Positions 36,765 to 45,058 of a stretch of DNA of 64,000 nucleotides are shown one piece after another. Both the position numbers and the translations under genes were made by a program. Below the pieces are notes generated by a model that was not told where the DNA came from, did not search any database, and saw only the letters and a list, made by a program, of their open reading frames with translations. Source of the stretch: an uncultured Clostridia bacterium. Lineage in GTDB: Bacteria > Bacillota > Clostridia > Christensenellales > UBA1242. The stretch covers positions 1 through 64,000 of the forward strand of contig CALBKX010000015.1 of NCBI GenBank assembly GCA_937895935.1, given 5' to 3'. Numbering within the stretch: position 1 is the first letter of the stretch; each line of letters opens with the position of its first letter.

Positions 36765-38086
36765 AAACTTAAATAATTATCTTCTTTTATTTCAATATCA
36801 GAAATCATAATTTGCGGCGATACATTACCCATATATTCATTTCTATTAGGTGTTCCAATAACAGTTAAATTAATTTTATTATCTAGTCCATTAATCTCAT
36901 CAATAATTTTTTCTGCCTTAAACATCACATACTTAACATTATTAAAAGTAAAATTAATAACATTTTTTGCCGCACCAACAATTCTAATATCCTTTTTATT
37001 TAAAGTAATATCTTTTACTAAAATTTTTGGCTCTGGATTAAACTGCCCAAAACTTTCTCCATCATTTTTTGTTAAATCAAAAATTAAATCATTAAGTTTA
37101 GAATAGTTGCCCGCAACAATAAAATCAACTTCATAAACACCTTCGTTAAAATTAATTTCTGAAAGTTTTGTGTTAGCATATTGCAATAATTTTGGGATAT
37201 TTTTTTCTTTAATGGAAAAGCCAAATGCTTGTGAATGTCCCTCTGCGTAATCCATTAAATTGCTGTCCAACAAAAATTGTTTAGTATCTGTAAGTTCACA
37301 ATTTGATACTCCTCTTACTGACCCTCTAAACAATCCCTCTGAATTCGTTCTACCTAATAAAACTGGCTTTTTATAACGTGATACAATTTCAGTAGCACAT
37401 AGTCCAGTTAGTGTTGTGGAAACGTTTAAATCATCGGCATGTAAAACCAAAATTTGATTTTCATCTAAACAATTTTCAATAATTTGAATATCTAAAAGTT
37501 CTCCAGCTTTTTCTTTTTCTTTATTTTGTCTAGCACGAGCATTCGCACAATTTCTAGCATTTTGTTCAGCAATTGTTTCTGTCTCATTGCTATGTCCTCT
37601 TTTTGTTGACGGAATTTCTTCAAGACTATAAACTTCAGTAAAAGCTTTAAATAATAAATCTTTTTCATTTTGATTTCCCACTCGAATTAAAGCATTTACT
37701 AATGGAGCAATATAATATGCCACTTGAGTTTGTGTAAGACGGCAATTATCTAAAAATTCTTCTGTAATATCCTCTGATTTCATCCGAAATAATGAATATG
37801 CTTGCTGTTTAATTAATGCTCTAAGCCCCTCATTAAAAATATTAGACAGCCCAACTTTGTTGATATATCTATTTTCAAGAGTGTTAGTATCCATACAATC
37901 AGCAACATGAGCAACTGCAACTAAATCTAAAAAAGCATCAGCAAATTTAGTTTCTTTATTACTTTCAAAATATTTCAAAAACTTATAAACTACACCAGCA
38001 CCACTTAACGCTTTATTGGAATAGTTTTTTGATAATTGATTATTGATTACTATAGCATTTTGACAATAGTCAGAACTAAGGTGATG
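36761..38086 (-). CDS. recJ: RecJ-like 5'-3' single-strand exonuclease, exon 2
   Basis: 441 residues starting HHLSSDYCQNAIVINNQ. Together with the Asp that ends exon 1 this rebuilds the DHH motif. Next come NKALSGAGVVYKFLKYF, a helical domain, and the DHHA1 domain (ILVLHADDLNVSTTLTGL, FRGSVRGVSNCELTDTKQ, GHSQAFGFSI with the GGH-like motif). An OB-like end follows. Unspliced, this would seem to start at 37978. The joined protein is 600 residues. RecJ degrades 5' ssDNA ends in recombination; here it follows primase in an operon with DnaB. Confidence 0.88.
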   Translation of the reverse strand, partial: HHLSSDYCQNAIVINNQLSKNYSNKALSGAGVVYKFLKYFESNKETKFADAFLDLVAVAHVADCMDTNTLENRYINKVGLSNIFNEGLRALIKQQAYSLFRMKSEDITEEFLDNCRLTQTQVAYYIAPLVNALIRVGNQNEKDLLFKAFTEVYSLEEIPSTKRGHSNETETIAEQNARNCANARARQNKEKEKAGELLDIQIIENCLDENQILVLHADDLNVSTTLTGLCATEIVSRYKKPVLLGRTNSEGLFRGSVRGVSNCELTDTKQFLLDSNLMDYAEGHSQAFGFSIKEKNIPKLLQYANTKLSEINFNEGVYEVDFIVAGNYSKLNDLIFDLTKNDGESFGQFNPEPKILVKDITLNKKDIRIVGAAKNVINFTFNNVKYVMFKAEKIIDEINGLDNKINLTVIGTPNRNEYMGNVSPQIMISDIEIKEDNYLSF

Positions 38087-38401
38087 TATTTATACTCTTG
38101 CTTTCGCTATAAAGCACTATTTAATAGTATCTTTATACATATAATTTAAAATTACATTGTTCCTCCATTAAATTATATGAAGAGATTGGACTATCTCTTC
38201 AGTGTATTCACTGTTCCCCATATAGTCTCTGAACGTCTTTCTCAAAAAAAGAAATTTCGCTGCGGATTGTCCAATCTTTAACCTTTTTACTATCTCTTTG
38301 CCTTTCAGCATTGCCATATCAATATTACTATTAATACTTAGTAGTTAAAGCTCTAAGGAGTTTCCCGCAATTAGAGGAATTTTATTTGAACCATCAAATT
38401 A
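38087..38401 (-). ncRNA. Group I intron in recJ, 315 nt, no ORF, ends in A
   Basis: Core elements on the minus strand: P AATTGCGGGAAACTCC, Q AATCCGCAGC, R GTTCAGAGACTAT, S AGAGATAGTCC. P1 pairs exon TTTGGAT with intron GTTCAAA (U-G at the splice site). P10 pairs exon 2 CATCA with intron TGATG directly before it. These place the 3' splice site at ...AAATA|CATCAC, so the last intron base is A instead of the nearly invariant G. A 40-nt block (38231-38270) is nearly identical to one in phoH intron 2. Confidence 0.88.
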
Positions 38402-38878
38402 ATCCAAAATTAAAATATCATATCCTAAATCTTTGAGAATCTTACATTCTTCTGTGTCATTGCTACCAGCGTCAGGGATTATGATTAAATCACAAACCCT
38501 ATCTTTTAAAAATAAATCCATTTTTGTTTCTAAACCATGTTCTTTACCCTCTGGAATTGAATACTTTAAAGTATATTTATATCCCTCATTTACTTTTAGC
38601 ATTGATAAATAATTATAAATTATTGTGCTACTGGCTACGCCATCCAAATCTGAATCCATGATGATTAACATTGTGCTATTGTTCTTAATATGCTTCTCTA
38701 ATAGCTCTTTTCCCTCTTCCATATTATCCAATAACTCAGGCGGCAATAATTCTTTTACTGTGGGATTAAAATATCTATTCTTGTAATCTTCGTTATCTTC
38801 TAAAATTCCTCTGTCAATTAACAAATTTTCTAAAAAATTCTCATTAATTTCTTTCTTTGTTCTTCTTAAAAACTTCAA
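38402..38878 (-). CDS. recJ: RecJ-like 5'-3' single-strand exonuclease, exon 1
   Basis: 159 residues. Motif I of the DHH phosphoesterases is IIMDSDLDGVASS, motif II LIIIPDAGSND, and the exon ends exactly at the Asp of motif III (DILILD|HH). The TTG start overlaps the primase stop (TTGA), so translation is coupled. The intron stops an apparent ORF right after Asp. The motifs bind two metal ions that cleave the DNA backbone. Confidence 0.88.
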
Positions 38879-39936
38879 ACGTAAATCGCTCTCCTTAATA
38901 ATTTTTCAAAAGTTTCCTTTCCTTTATCTAAAGGGCTGTCTTTTAACCCTAACAGTTTCTGATAGTCCCATAAAAACCCCATTTTACATAAAGAACTAAA
39001 TTTTAAACAATAGCCTTTTAATTTTTGATAATATTTTTGTTTCTCTTTATAATCTTTACCTTCTTTATCAAAAGCAATAATAATTCTATTTACTCCAATT
39101 TTTTTTAATATTTCTATTTGATAACGATGAATTGAACTGCCGCAAGCTGCTACACAAATGTTTGCCGCTGAGCCATAATAAGTTTCATATAATAAAACAG
39201 ATTTTTCACCCTCTACAAGAATAGCCGTTTTATATTTTTTTAAATTATCTTTTACATTATTTATTCCATACAAGTTAAATCCTAATGGATGAGAATAGGT
39301 TGTTTCACCAACAGAAATAGGCATATATTTTCCTATTTTTAAGTCTTCTGGATTCAATGAACGACCTCTTATTCCAATTAGTTTACCGTCTATATTATAA
39401 TGTGGAATAATAATCTTATTCTGACTAATGGAATAAAGAATATTATATCTATCCATTGCTGCCTTCGAGATTCCATCACTTAGCCATTCACTTGTATAAT
39501 ATTTAATAAAACAATTTAAAATGCCACTATCATATTCTTTTAGATTAATGACTGGTCGACGTCTATGAAAATCAGAATAAATTGTTTCATAACTTTTGTA
39601 GTCAAAAGATTCAATATAATTTTTCTTTTTTAAATCATCAACAACTTTTAGAACTATGTCTCTGTAAAAATCGTATTGGATTCCTAATAAATTATATCTT
39701 CTTTCAAAAAGACCAAAAATATCAAAAGATTCGCCACAATGCGTATAACAAGTAAAAAGTTTGGAATTTTTGTAATAATACAATTTTAGACTTGCTTCTT
39801 CTGGGTTTTCATTATGACACAAAGTTTGAAAAATAATACAATCTTTTTTTTCAATATGAGTTGTGCCGCCTAAAGAATAAACTAATTCAATTATCCTTTG
39901 CGGCGTTAATTGTTCATTTAATTCTTTTAATGTCAT
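38875..39936 (-). CDS. dnaG: DnaG-type DNA primase
   Basis: 353 residues. A CHC2-type zinc finger in residues 25-70 (CHNENPEEASLKLYYYKN, then FTCYTHCGESFDIFG), an RNA polymerase domain (GISKAAMDRYNILYSISQNK), then Toprim (TAILVEGEKSVLLYE, IIIAFDKEGKDY). It makes RNA primers for lagging-strand synthesis. It is shorter than bacterial DnaG (about 600) and lacks the C-terminal helicase-binding domain, as in many phages. Its ATG overlaps the DnaB stop (ATGA). Confidence 0.88.
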   Translation of the reverse strand: MTLKELNEQLTPQRIIELVYSLGGTTHIEKKDCIIFQTLCHNENPEEASLKLYYYKNSKLFTCYTHCGESFDIFGLFERRYNLLGIQYDFYRDIVLKVVDDLKKKNYIESFDYKSYETIYSDFHRRRPVINLKEYDSGILNCFIKYYTSEWLSDGISKAAMDRYNILYSISQNKIIIPHYNIDGKLIGIRGRSLNPEDLKIGKYMPISVGETTYSHPLGFNLYGINNVKDNLKKYKTAILVEGEKSVLLYETYYGSAANICVAACGSSIHRYQIEILKKIGVNRIIIAFDKEGKDYKEKQKYYQKLKGYCLKFSSLCKMGFLWDYQKLLGLKDSPLDKGKETFEKLLRRAIYV

Positions 39937-41606
39937 AACATATCATCCCAGTCTTTCTTTTCAGCTAAAGTTCCAAAAGCTTCTTTAATATCATCTGCAG
40001 TTAAATTTTCAGTTTCTTTTGGTTCAATAGCACAACTGCTTTCTAATAAAGAATCACTAACTTCACCAGTATTATACAATTTTAATTCATCATTAAAGCT
40101 GCCGTTTTTTAAAACAGAATAATTTGCTAAATTAAAATCAGTTAAAATACGACCTTGAGCATCTGTTATAAACAAGTCTTTTCGGCGACAAATGCCTAAA
40201 TCATTCTTACAAAAAATTCTTACCATATTCCAACGTCCACGTCGATTTTTATATACATCAATTACTAAATTCGGCTCTCCAAAACTAAAAATATATTCTG
40301 AATATGGCTGTAATTCTTCTCTTGTTGGTCGGCTCATGATACAACCTACGTCTACCAAATCAGCTATCGAGCGTGACCCTCTGACTTTCTTATAATCTCT
40401 GAATCCCCCCTTTGGGTCGTCATCTCCAGAAATTTGAGTTGAAGTCATAATAAAACTATTTAGTTCTACTGCTAAATTTTTTAATGCTGTTGTAAATAAT
40501 CTTAAACAGACGTGTTCCGGCAATTTCAAATCTCGATATTCCTCTAACATTGCCGGACTTGAGAATATATAATCATAAAAGAAATTTTCTACACCATATT
40601 GTAAATTATATCGCCTGAATAGATTTTTAATAACACTTGAACTTGGGTCAGGTATTCGTGCGAATAGAACGTTATCTTTATATTTTTCCATAATAGAAAT
40701 TGCCACATTTATTCGTTCCATGTGTTCTTCTGCATAATTTCCATAAAGAAATATTTCTTCATTATAACCAGTTAAATAAGCCAAAATCATTGTTTTAATT
40801 TCTTCTGGGTCTTGTTCGGTCATTACATATAACACTTTTTCACAATTTCCCGTTGAAACCCATTCATTTTTGTTAATATCGTATCTAATTGGATAAGCGA
40901 TACAGCAACAATCTCCTACCATTTGCCTTGATTTGCCGATACTAGTTGAGCCTGAACGCAAATACATTTTTCCTTTTCTGCCACCACGACAAATGGTATT
41001 AAAAATATCTCCCTGTAATGGACATCCAACTTCTGGCTCTTCTTTTAACTCCTTAATTAAATCTCTAATATTATCAGAAGCTCGACTTTCAGATAATTGA
41101 TTGTTTAATACGAATTTCTTTTCATAATTTGCCACTTCACTTTTTAAAAGATTAATAATGTCATTAGGAGTCATTGTTTCAAACTTGTCATTAATTTTAT
41201 TATAATCTGGACTTAGAACATCTTCACAATAAATATCACTAACATCTTTTCCCGTTCTTTGTAAATCTTTTAGTAAATTTAGTTTTTTTAAATTATTATA
41301 ATAATAACTAAAGTTTTTTGGCTCACATTCGTTTTCACAATCTTGTAAAAAACTAATTCCATTTTCTTTTTCAATCAAATTTTTTGCTTTAGAATTGGTG
41401 TCTAAATAATTTACAATATCAACAGTTCTAATAGCTTCAGCACCTTGTGTATACAAGTTATAAATTGCTGAAAAAATGTATTTATCCATTGTTTGTGGGA
41501 AATCATCTTTCTCTAATAAATATTTATCTGTATCGTTTAATAACGACGGCTGTGCCATTAATGAACCCAAAATTTGAATTACCGTATGTCTATCAACTTG
41601 AATCAA
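39933..41606 (-). CDS. dnaB: DnaB-type replicative helicase
   Basis: 557 residues. N-terminal DnaB domain (LMAQPSLLNDTDKYLLEKDD), linker, then a RecA-like ATPase with Walker A SGSTSIGKSRQ, Walker B-like NFFYDYIF, and H3/H4 regions (SFIMTSTQISG, FRDYKKVRGSRSIADLVDVG). It unwinds the fork and recruits primase. It has its own promoter and leads the dnaB-dnaG-recJ operon. DnaB usually has about 450 residues; the extra length is in the linker and C-terminal tail. Confidence 0.88.
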   Translation of the reverse strand: MIQVDRHTVIQILGSLMAQPSLLNDTDKYLLEKDDFPQTMDKYIFSAIYNLYTQGAEAIRTVDIVNYLDTNSKAKNLIEKENGISFLQDCENECEPKNFSYYYNNLKKLNLLKDLQRTGKDVSDIYCEDVLSPDYNKINDKFETMTPNDIINLLKSEVANYEKKFVLNNQLSESRASDNIRDLIKELKEEPEVGCPLQGDIFNTICRGGRKGKMYLRSGSTSIGKSRQMVGDCCCIAYPIRYDINKNEWVSTGNCEKVLYVMTEQDPEEIKTMILAYLTGYNEEIFLYGNYAEEHMERINVAISIMEKYKDNVLFARIPDPSSSVIKNLFRRYNLQYGVENFFYDYIFSSPAMLEEYRDLKLPEHVCLRLFTTALKNLAVELNSFIMTSTQISGDDDPKGGFRDYKKVRGSRSIADLVDVGCIMSRPTREELQPYSEYIFSFGEPNLVIDVYKNRRGRWNMVRIFCKNDLGICRRKDLFITDAQGRILTDFNLANYSVLKNGSFNDELKLYNTGEVSDSLLESSCAIEPKETENLTADDIKEAFGTLAEKKDWDDML

Positions 41607-41633
41607 TAAGTATCACTCCTTTTCTATAATAAT

Positions 41634-41662
41634 ATTATAACACATTATTGATACAATAGCAA
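41634..41662 (-). promoter_or_regulatory. Sigma-A-type promoter for dnaB-dnaG-recJ
   Basis: TTGCTA (41657-41662), 17-bp spacer, TATAAT (41634-41639) with TG before the -10. It lies just after the stop of the upstream HTH gene. Confidence 0.75.
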
Positions 41663-41664
41663 AA

Positions 41665-42345
41665 TTATTCAATAGAATCTAAATCAATTTGTTTCTTTTT
41701 CTTTCTCTTTTTATACAAAAATTGAGATGGATTATAAGGAATTTCAATTCTGTCTCTTTCTAATTGCTTTTTAATTTGTTCTTCAATTAACTTTTGTTCC
41801 GCCGCCTTTTCTTTATAATAATTTATTGAATCTTTTAGAACATAAGTGATAATACCGATTGTTTTATACTCTTCTTTTACTCTATTTCTTTTAATTTCAT
41901 AAAAGTATTTCAAAGTTAAAAGCTGGGCTTTATAAGAAATTCCTTGATTTAACATTCGGTTCATTAATGTTAAATTATGAACACTTACTGGTTCTTCTTC
42001 TGAATTAACTCCAAAAAGTCTAATAATGTAATAAAACAAAGCATCTCTATCATCATAATTTTTCTTTTTTAACTCTTTGTTTTCTTCTGATAAATATTTT
42101 CCGGCAATAGCATATGAAATGTTTAATTCTTTTGCTACACGAGATAGATTTTTGTATTCTTTGTATTTTTTATTTATTTCATTAATCAATTCGGGAGATA
42201 GTTCTTTTCTAACTTTCTTCTTATTTGAATATTTGCTTACAGTTGCCGGACTTAGTTTCAAAATTTCTGCCACTTCTTTTTGTGTTTTTTCTTTTAAAAG
42301 TTCATTAATTTGCTCTACAATTTCCGGCGTAATTTTAGTTCTCAT
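41665..42345 (-). CDS. Helix-turn-helix DNA-binding protein
   Basis: 226 residues from ATG 42345, which has GAGAGGTCGG just upstream; the longer frame to 42459 runs through the promoter and terminator and is rejected. Two tandem HTH-like units (EKTQKEVAEILKLSPATVSK and YKNLSRVAKELNISYAIAGK) precede a helical C-terminal half ending in a Lys-rich segment (LYKKRKKKKQIDLDSIE). Position just before dnaB, with its own promoter, suggests a replication initiator or regulator; this is inference. No catalytic motif. Confidence 0.7.
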   Translation of the reverse strand: MRTKITPEIVEQINELLKEKTQKEVAEILKLSPATVSKYSNKKKVRKELSPELINEINKKYKEYKNLSRVAKELNISYAIAGKYLSEENKELKKKNYDDRDALFYYIIRLFGVNSEEEPVSVHNLTLMNRMLNQGISYKAQLLTLKYFYEIKRNRVKEEYKTIGIITYVLKDSINYYKEKAAEQKLIEEQIKKQLERDRIEIPYNPSQFLYKKRKKKKQIDLDSIE

Positions 42346-42378
42346 ATTTACCGACCTCTCTTTTCTCTTTCTATATTT

Positions 42379-42407
42379 ATTATAGCATATTTTAAAAGGA
42401 GAATCAA
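42379..42407 (-). promoter_or_regulatory. Sigma-A-type promoter for the HTH gene, inside a terminator
   Basis: TTGATT (42402-42407), 17-bp spacer, TATAAT (42379-42384). The -35 box straddles the loop and 3' arm of the terminator at 42391-42430. Confidence 0.8.
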
Positions 42408-42430
42408 GAAAATTCTCAATTCTCCCTTTT
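42391..42430 (-). terminator. Terminator after the GIY-YIG gene
   Basis: On the minus strand AAAAGGGAGAAT / ATTCTCCTTTT with a short T-rich tail. It follows the GIY-YIG stop at 42435 by a few bases and overlaps the next promoter. Confidence 0.75.
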
Positions 42431-42434
42431 TGTT

Positions 42435-43253
42435 TTATTTTATTTTTAAATAAGGACATTTACGTTTTAGTTCTAGCAAAATTCTTTCATAGTATCTTTT
42501 TCTTTTATTGTAATTATAATCGTCTTTATTGGATTTAGGATAGAATTTTAAGCACTTTTTCGCATCAACTGGATAATTCATAATATTGTTTATTAATGTA
42601 AAGATGTATAATTTGCCATAAACCGTCTTCATATCTAAAATAACTTTTTCGTTTTTAAAGAATGCTGACAAACCTAAATACTTAATAGGAAAAGCAATTT
42701 TACATTTTTTATCCTCTGTGATTTCTATTAATCCCTCTTTATATAACTCTTTAATTGATTGATTCGCTTTTGCGGTAGTTCCTTTGTGTGCCTTACTTGA
42801 AAATAAGAAAATTAATTTATCAATAGAGATTGGTTCTTTTTTATATAATAAATAAATTAAAATTGTATCATAGAAGAGTGGATTCCTATTCAATCTTAAT
42901 ATTCTTTGATAATAATCCTTCTCTTCTTTGTTATCTTCAATAACAGAGTTTTCTTTTTTATCAACTTGTTCTTTAGAAAAAGTTAAATTTGTATTTAATC
43001 TTAAATTATAGCCTTTCGGTTCGAGTGTATCATATTTATGGATATAAAAATCTTCCCAATAAGACAATTGGCTAATAATATCTACTTCTTTTAAAATTTC
43101 AAAAGTAAAATTTTCAATTCCTTCTTTTTCTATAATCTTGTCAATATATTGGTCGCCCTTGCAATGCTCATCTAATCTTTTGCCACAATGAATTGATTGA
43201 CCGATATAACTTTTCCCATTTTTCTTATTTGTAATTTTATAGATTCCTTTCAT
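42435..43253 (-). CDS. GIY-YIG endonuclease with a C-terminal winged-helix-like region
   Basis: 272 residues. GIY-YIG domain in residues 1-95: KGIYKITNKKNGKSYIGQSI, then an Arg/His region (GKRLDEHCKGDQ), Glu in LSYWEDFYIHKYDTLEPKGYN and Asn (YNLRLNTN). Residues 110-272 look helical/winged-helix (ILIYLLYKKEPISIDKLIFL), perhaps for DNA binding. It is not inside an intron; it follows phoH exon 3 by 20 bases in the same operon, so it is a free-standing endonuclease. It might act on a phoH intron site, but nothing here proves that. Confidence 0.8.
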   Translation of the reverse strand: MKGIYKITNKKNGKSYIGQSIHCGKRLDEHCKGDQYIDKIIEKEGIENFTFEILKEVDIISQLSYWEDFYIHKYDTLEPKGYNLRLNTNLTFSKEQVDKKENSVIEDNKEEKDYYQRILRLNRNPLFYDTILIYLLYKKEPISIDKLIFLFSSKAHKGTTAKANQSIKELYKEGLIEITEDKKCKIAFPIKYLGLSAFFKNEKVILDMKTVYGKLYIFTLINNIMNYPVDAKKCLKFYPKSNKDDYNYNKRKRYYERILLELKRKCPYLKIK

Positions 43254-43273
43254 TTTTTTATTACATCCTTTTC

Positions 43274-43678
43274 TTAAATTTCATCCAAATATTCTGCCGC
43301 CTGAGCAACTAAACTACGTTCAATTCTTCTTAGCTTTACCGCAGCAAAAATTTTAGAATAAATTGGAGATTCTCTTAATTTCAGCAATAACTTTAAACCA
43401 CTCTTATCTTTAAAAATTAAGCTGTCTGTTTGTTTTAAATCACCATCAAAAAAGATTCTGCTATTTTCGCCGCAACGAGAAATCAAAAGCTTAATATGGT
43501 ATTCAGTTAAGTTTTGTGCTTCATTGATAATAACAATAGCATTTGAAAAACTGCGTCCTCTGATAGAAGCAATAGGAACGACTTCTAATTCTTCTAGTTC
43601 AATCATATTTTGAACTCTGTCGATTCCGATTAAGTCAATTAACGGGCCAATTTGACCACTGATTTTTGGGAGTAAATC
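43274..43678 (-). CDS. phoH: PIN-PhoH protein, exon 3
   Basis: 134 residues starting DLLPKISGQIGPLIDLIG, which completes the PhoH motif LPG|DL.....P....L. It has Walker B-type AIVIINEAQNLTEYHIKLL and sensor sequence SRIFFDGDLKQTD. Unspliced, it would appear to start at the internal Met at 43606. The full protein (234+41+134) is 409 residues: an N-terminal PIN nuclease fused to a PhoH ATPase, as in bacterial PhoH2 proteins, proposed RNA helicase/RNases. Confidence 0.85.
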   Translation of the reverse strand, partial: DLLPKISGQIGPLIDLIGIDRVQNMIELEELEVVPIASIRGRSFSNAIVIINEAQNLTEYHIKLLISRCGENSRIFFDGDLKQTDSLIFKDKSGLKLLLKLRESPIYSKIFAAVKLRRIERSLVAQAAEYLDEI

Positions 43679-43931
43679 CTTTTAGACTATATCTTATTTT
43701 AAAAAATAAATTTTAACACTTCGATTTTTAAAAATCTACTTCCATAAGGAATAGTCGTTGAACGTCTTTCTTAAAAAAGAAATTTCGCTGCGGATTGTTC
43801 AAAAACATATCTTTTTACTATACTGATTTTATTAAAATCACCGCAATAATATTCCCTATTATTGTTTAGTAATATGTTCTTTATAGAATATTCCCGCAAT
43901 TCATTAAATTTTAGCCGAGCAATTCGCTTCC
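43679..43931 (-). ncRNA. Group I intron 2 in phoH, 253 nt, no ORF
   Basis: P1 pairs exon GCCGGGT with intron GCTCGGC (7 bp, U-G at the splice site). P10 pairs exon GATTT with intron GAATT. P GAATTGCGGGAA, Q AATCCGCAGC, R GTTCAACGACTAT, S AAGATATAGTC. The intron ends in G. It shares a 34-nt identical block with phoH intron 1 (43730-43763 and 44147-44180) and a 39-nt near-identical block with the recJ intron. Confidence 0.9.
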
Positions 43932-44054
43932 ACCCGGCAGTGTCCCTACTTCCAAAGAGTCTTTTGTATAAGCGTTATTTGGAACATAAATAATTTTTGA
44001 AATTTTTCCTCTTTCTAATTCTTGTAAAGCAAAATTTGTTAAGATGTAGCTTTT
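43932..44054 (-). CDS. phoH: PIN-PhoH protein, exon 2 (41-codon mini-exon)
   Basis: 123 nt between two introns, open in one frame: KSYILTNFALQELERGKISK then IIYVPNNAYTKDSLEVGTLP and a final Gly. It begins with the Lys-Ser of the Walker A loop (GCAGSG|KS) and ends in LPG, which is completed by exon 3. It has neither a start codon nor a stop and would be missed by ORF callers. Preceding G, codon-boundary splices on both sides and continuous PhoH homology support it. Confidence 0.85.
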
Positions 44055-44294
44055 CCTTTATACCGTCCTTTTCAGGATACTTTAACACTTTTGTCGGAGT
44101 AGACTATATCTTCTTCATTGAAATGAAGTGTGGTTTTTCGGATTTAAAAAATCTACTTCCATAAGGAATAGTCGTTGAACTTCCCGTTGGCTAAACGGTT
44201 TAGCTGCTGATTACCATATTAACATTAATTTAGGCGTTCCAGCAATTAACCACATTATTCAATATATATTACTATATAAGGGAGCTAATTAATA
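44055..44294 (-). ncRNA. Group I intron 1 in phoH, 240 nt, no ORF
   Basis: It interrupts Walker A between Gly and Lys (GCAGSG|KS). P AATTGCTGGAACGCC, Q TAATCAGCAGC, R GTTCAACGACTATTCC, S AAGATATAGTC. P1 is short (exon GGGT with intron GCTC), and P10 is weak, so the 5' site rests mainly on protein continuity. The intron ends in G. Confidence 0.85.
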
Positions 44295-44996
44295 ACCCGA
44301 ACCTGCACAGCCTCCAGCATAAATAATTTTATTATCTCTATCAGATAGTGCGGCAAGTAAGCATTGCTGTTCAGTATTTCTTGCTCTTAAAGTATCTATA
44401 TACTTATTATGAATAGCATAAGTATCTTTAACTAAATTAAGTCTAAACCCATCATAACGAAAGGCGGTGATGTCTTTATAATCTTCAATTCCATATTTAT
44501 CAATTTCTTTTTCATACTTATTCTTAACAATCAAAAATTGATTATAATTAAGTTTTAGACCTTCTGGCACAATTCCTTTTTCATAGACATCTTCCAGTTC
44601 TTTAGAATACAGATTGCTATCCAAATCTGGAGACCAATAAGCTACACCGCTATATTCGTCTTTATCACCATATCCTTCAGTTTTAATACCTTTAATAATG
44701 GCTTGAACTTTAAGATATACATCATTTGTAATAAGAATACCATCGTTTTCTTTTGTAATATCTAAAAGCTGCTCATCCACAACTTTGTCTCGATAAGTCG
44801 AATCCCATTTTAATTTATCTAAATTTCTTGAAATATAAACTGCCGCCCGCCGTGCTTTTTCAGCAACCTCTTTATTTAAATGCTTTTTTAGTCCATCTAA
44901 TTCTTTTAGAACAGATAAAGCAATTAAATTATCGTCTTCTTTTTCTACAATTTGTGGATAATCTAATAGAACATTTGTATCAATAATTTTTTTCAA
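44295..44996 (-). CDS. phoH: PIN-PhoH protein, exon 1
   Basis: 234 residues. PIN nuclease domain: IIDTNVLLDYP, SVLKELDGLKK and LITNDVYLKV give the acidic residues. The exon then enters the PhoH ATPase and ends in IYAGGCAGSG, the first half of Walker A. TTG start with AGGAGTGG nine bases upstream. It follows the Sak4-like gene after an intercistronic hairpin. Its role in phages is unclear; RNA turnover during takeover is a reasonable guess. Confidence 0.87.
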
Positions 44997-45021
44997 TCGC
45001 CGCCACTCCTATAAATAAGTA

Positions 45022-45052
45022 AAATAAAAGGGGAGATAATTGCTATCTCCCC
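45022..45052 (-). terminator. Terminator after the Sak4-like gene
   Basis: On the minus strand GGGGAGATA / TATCTCCCC with a 5-nt loop is followed by TTTTATTTTA. No promoter was found between this and phoH, so some readthrough is likely. Confidence 0.7.
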
Positions 45053-45058
45053 AAAGAA

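Noticed and set aside
42346..42459. N-terminal extension of the HTH protein to 42459
   Set aside because: The extension would translate through the terminator and promoter; a good RBS precedes ATG 42345.
43730..44180. CRISPR-like direct repeats
   Set aside because: The two 34-nt repeats are parts of two group I introns, with no further units or regular spacing.
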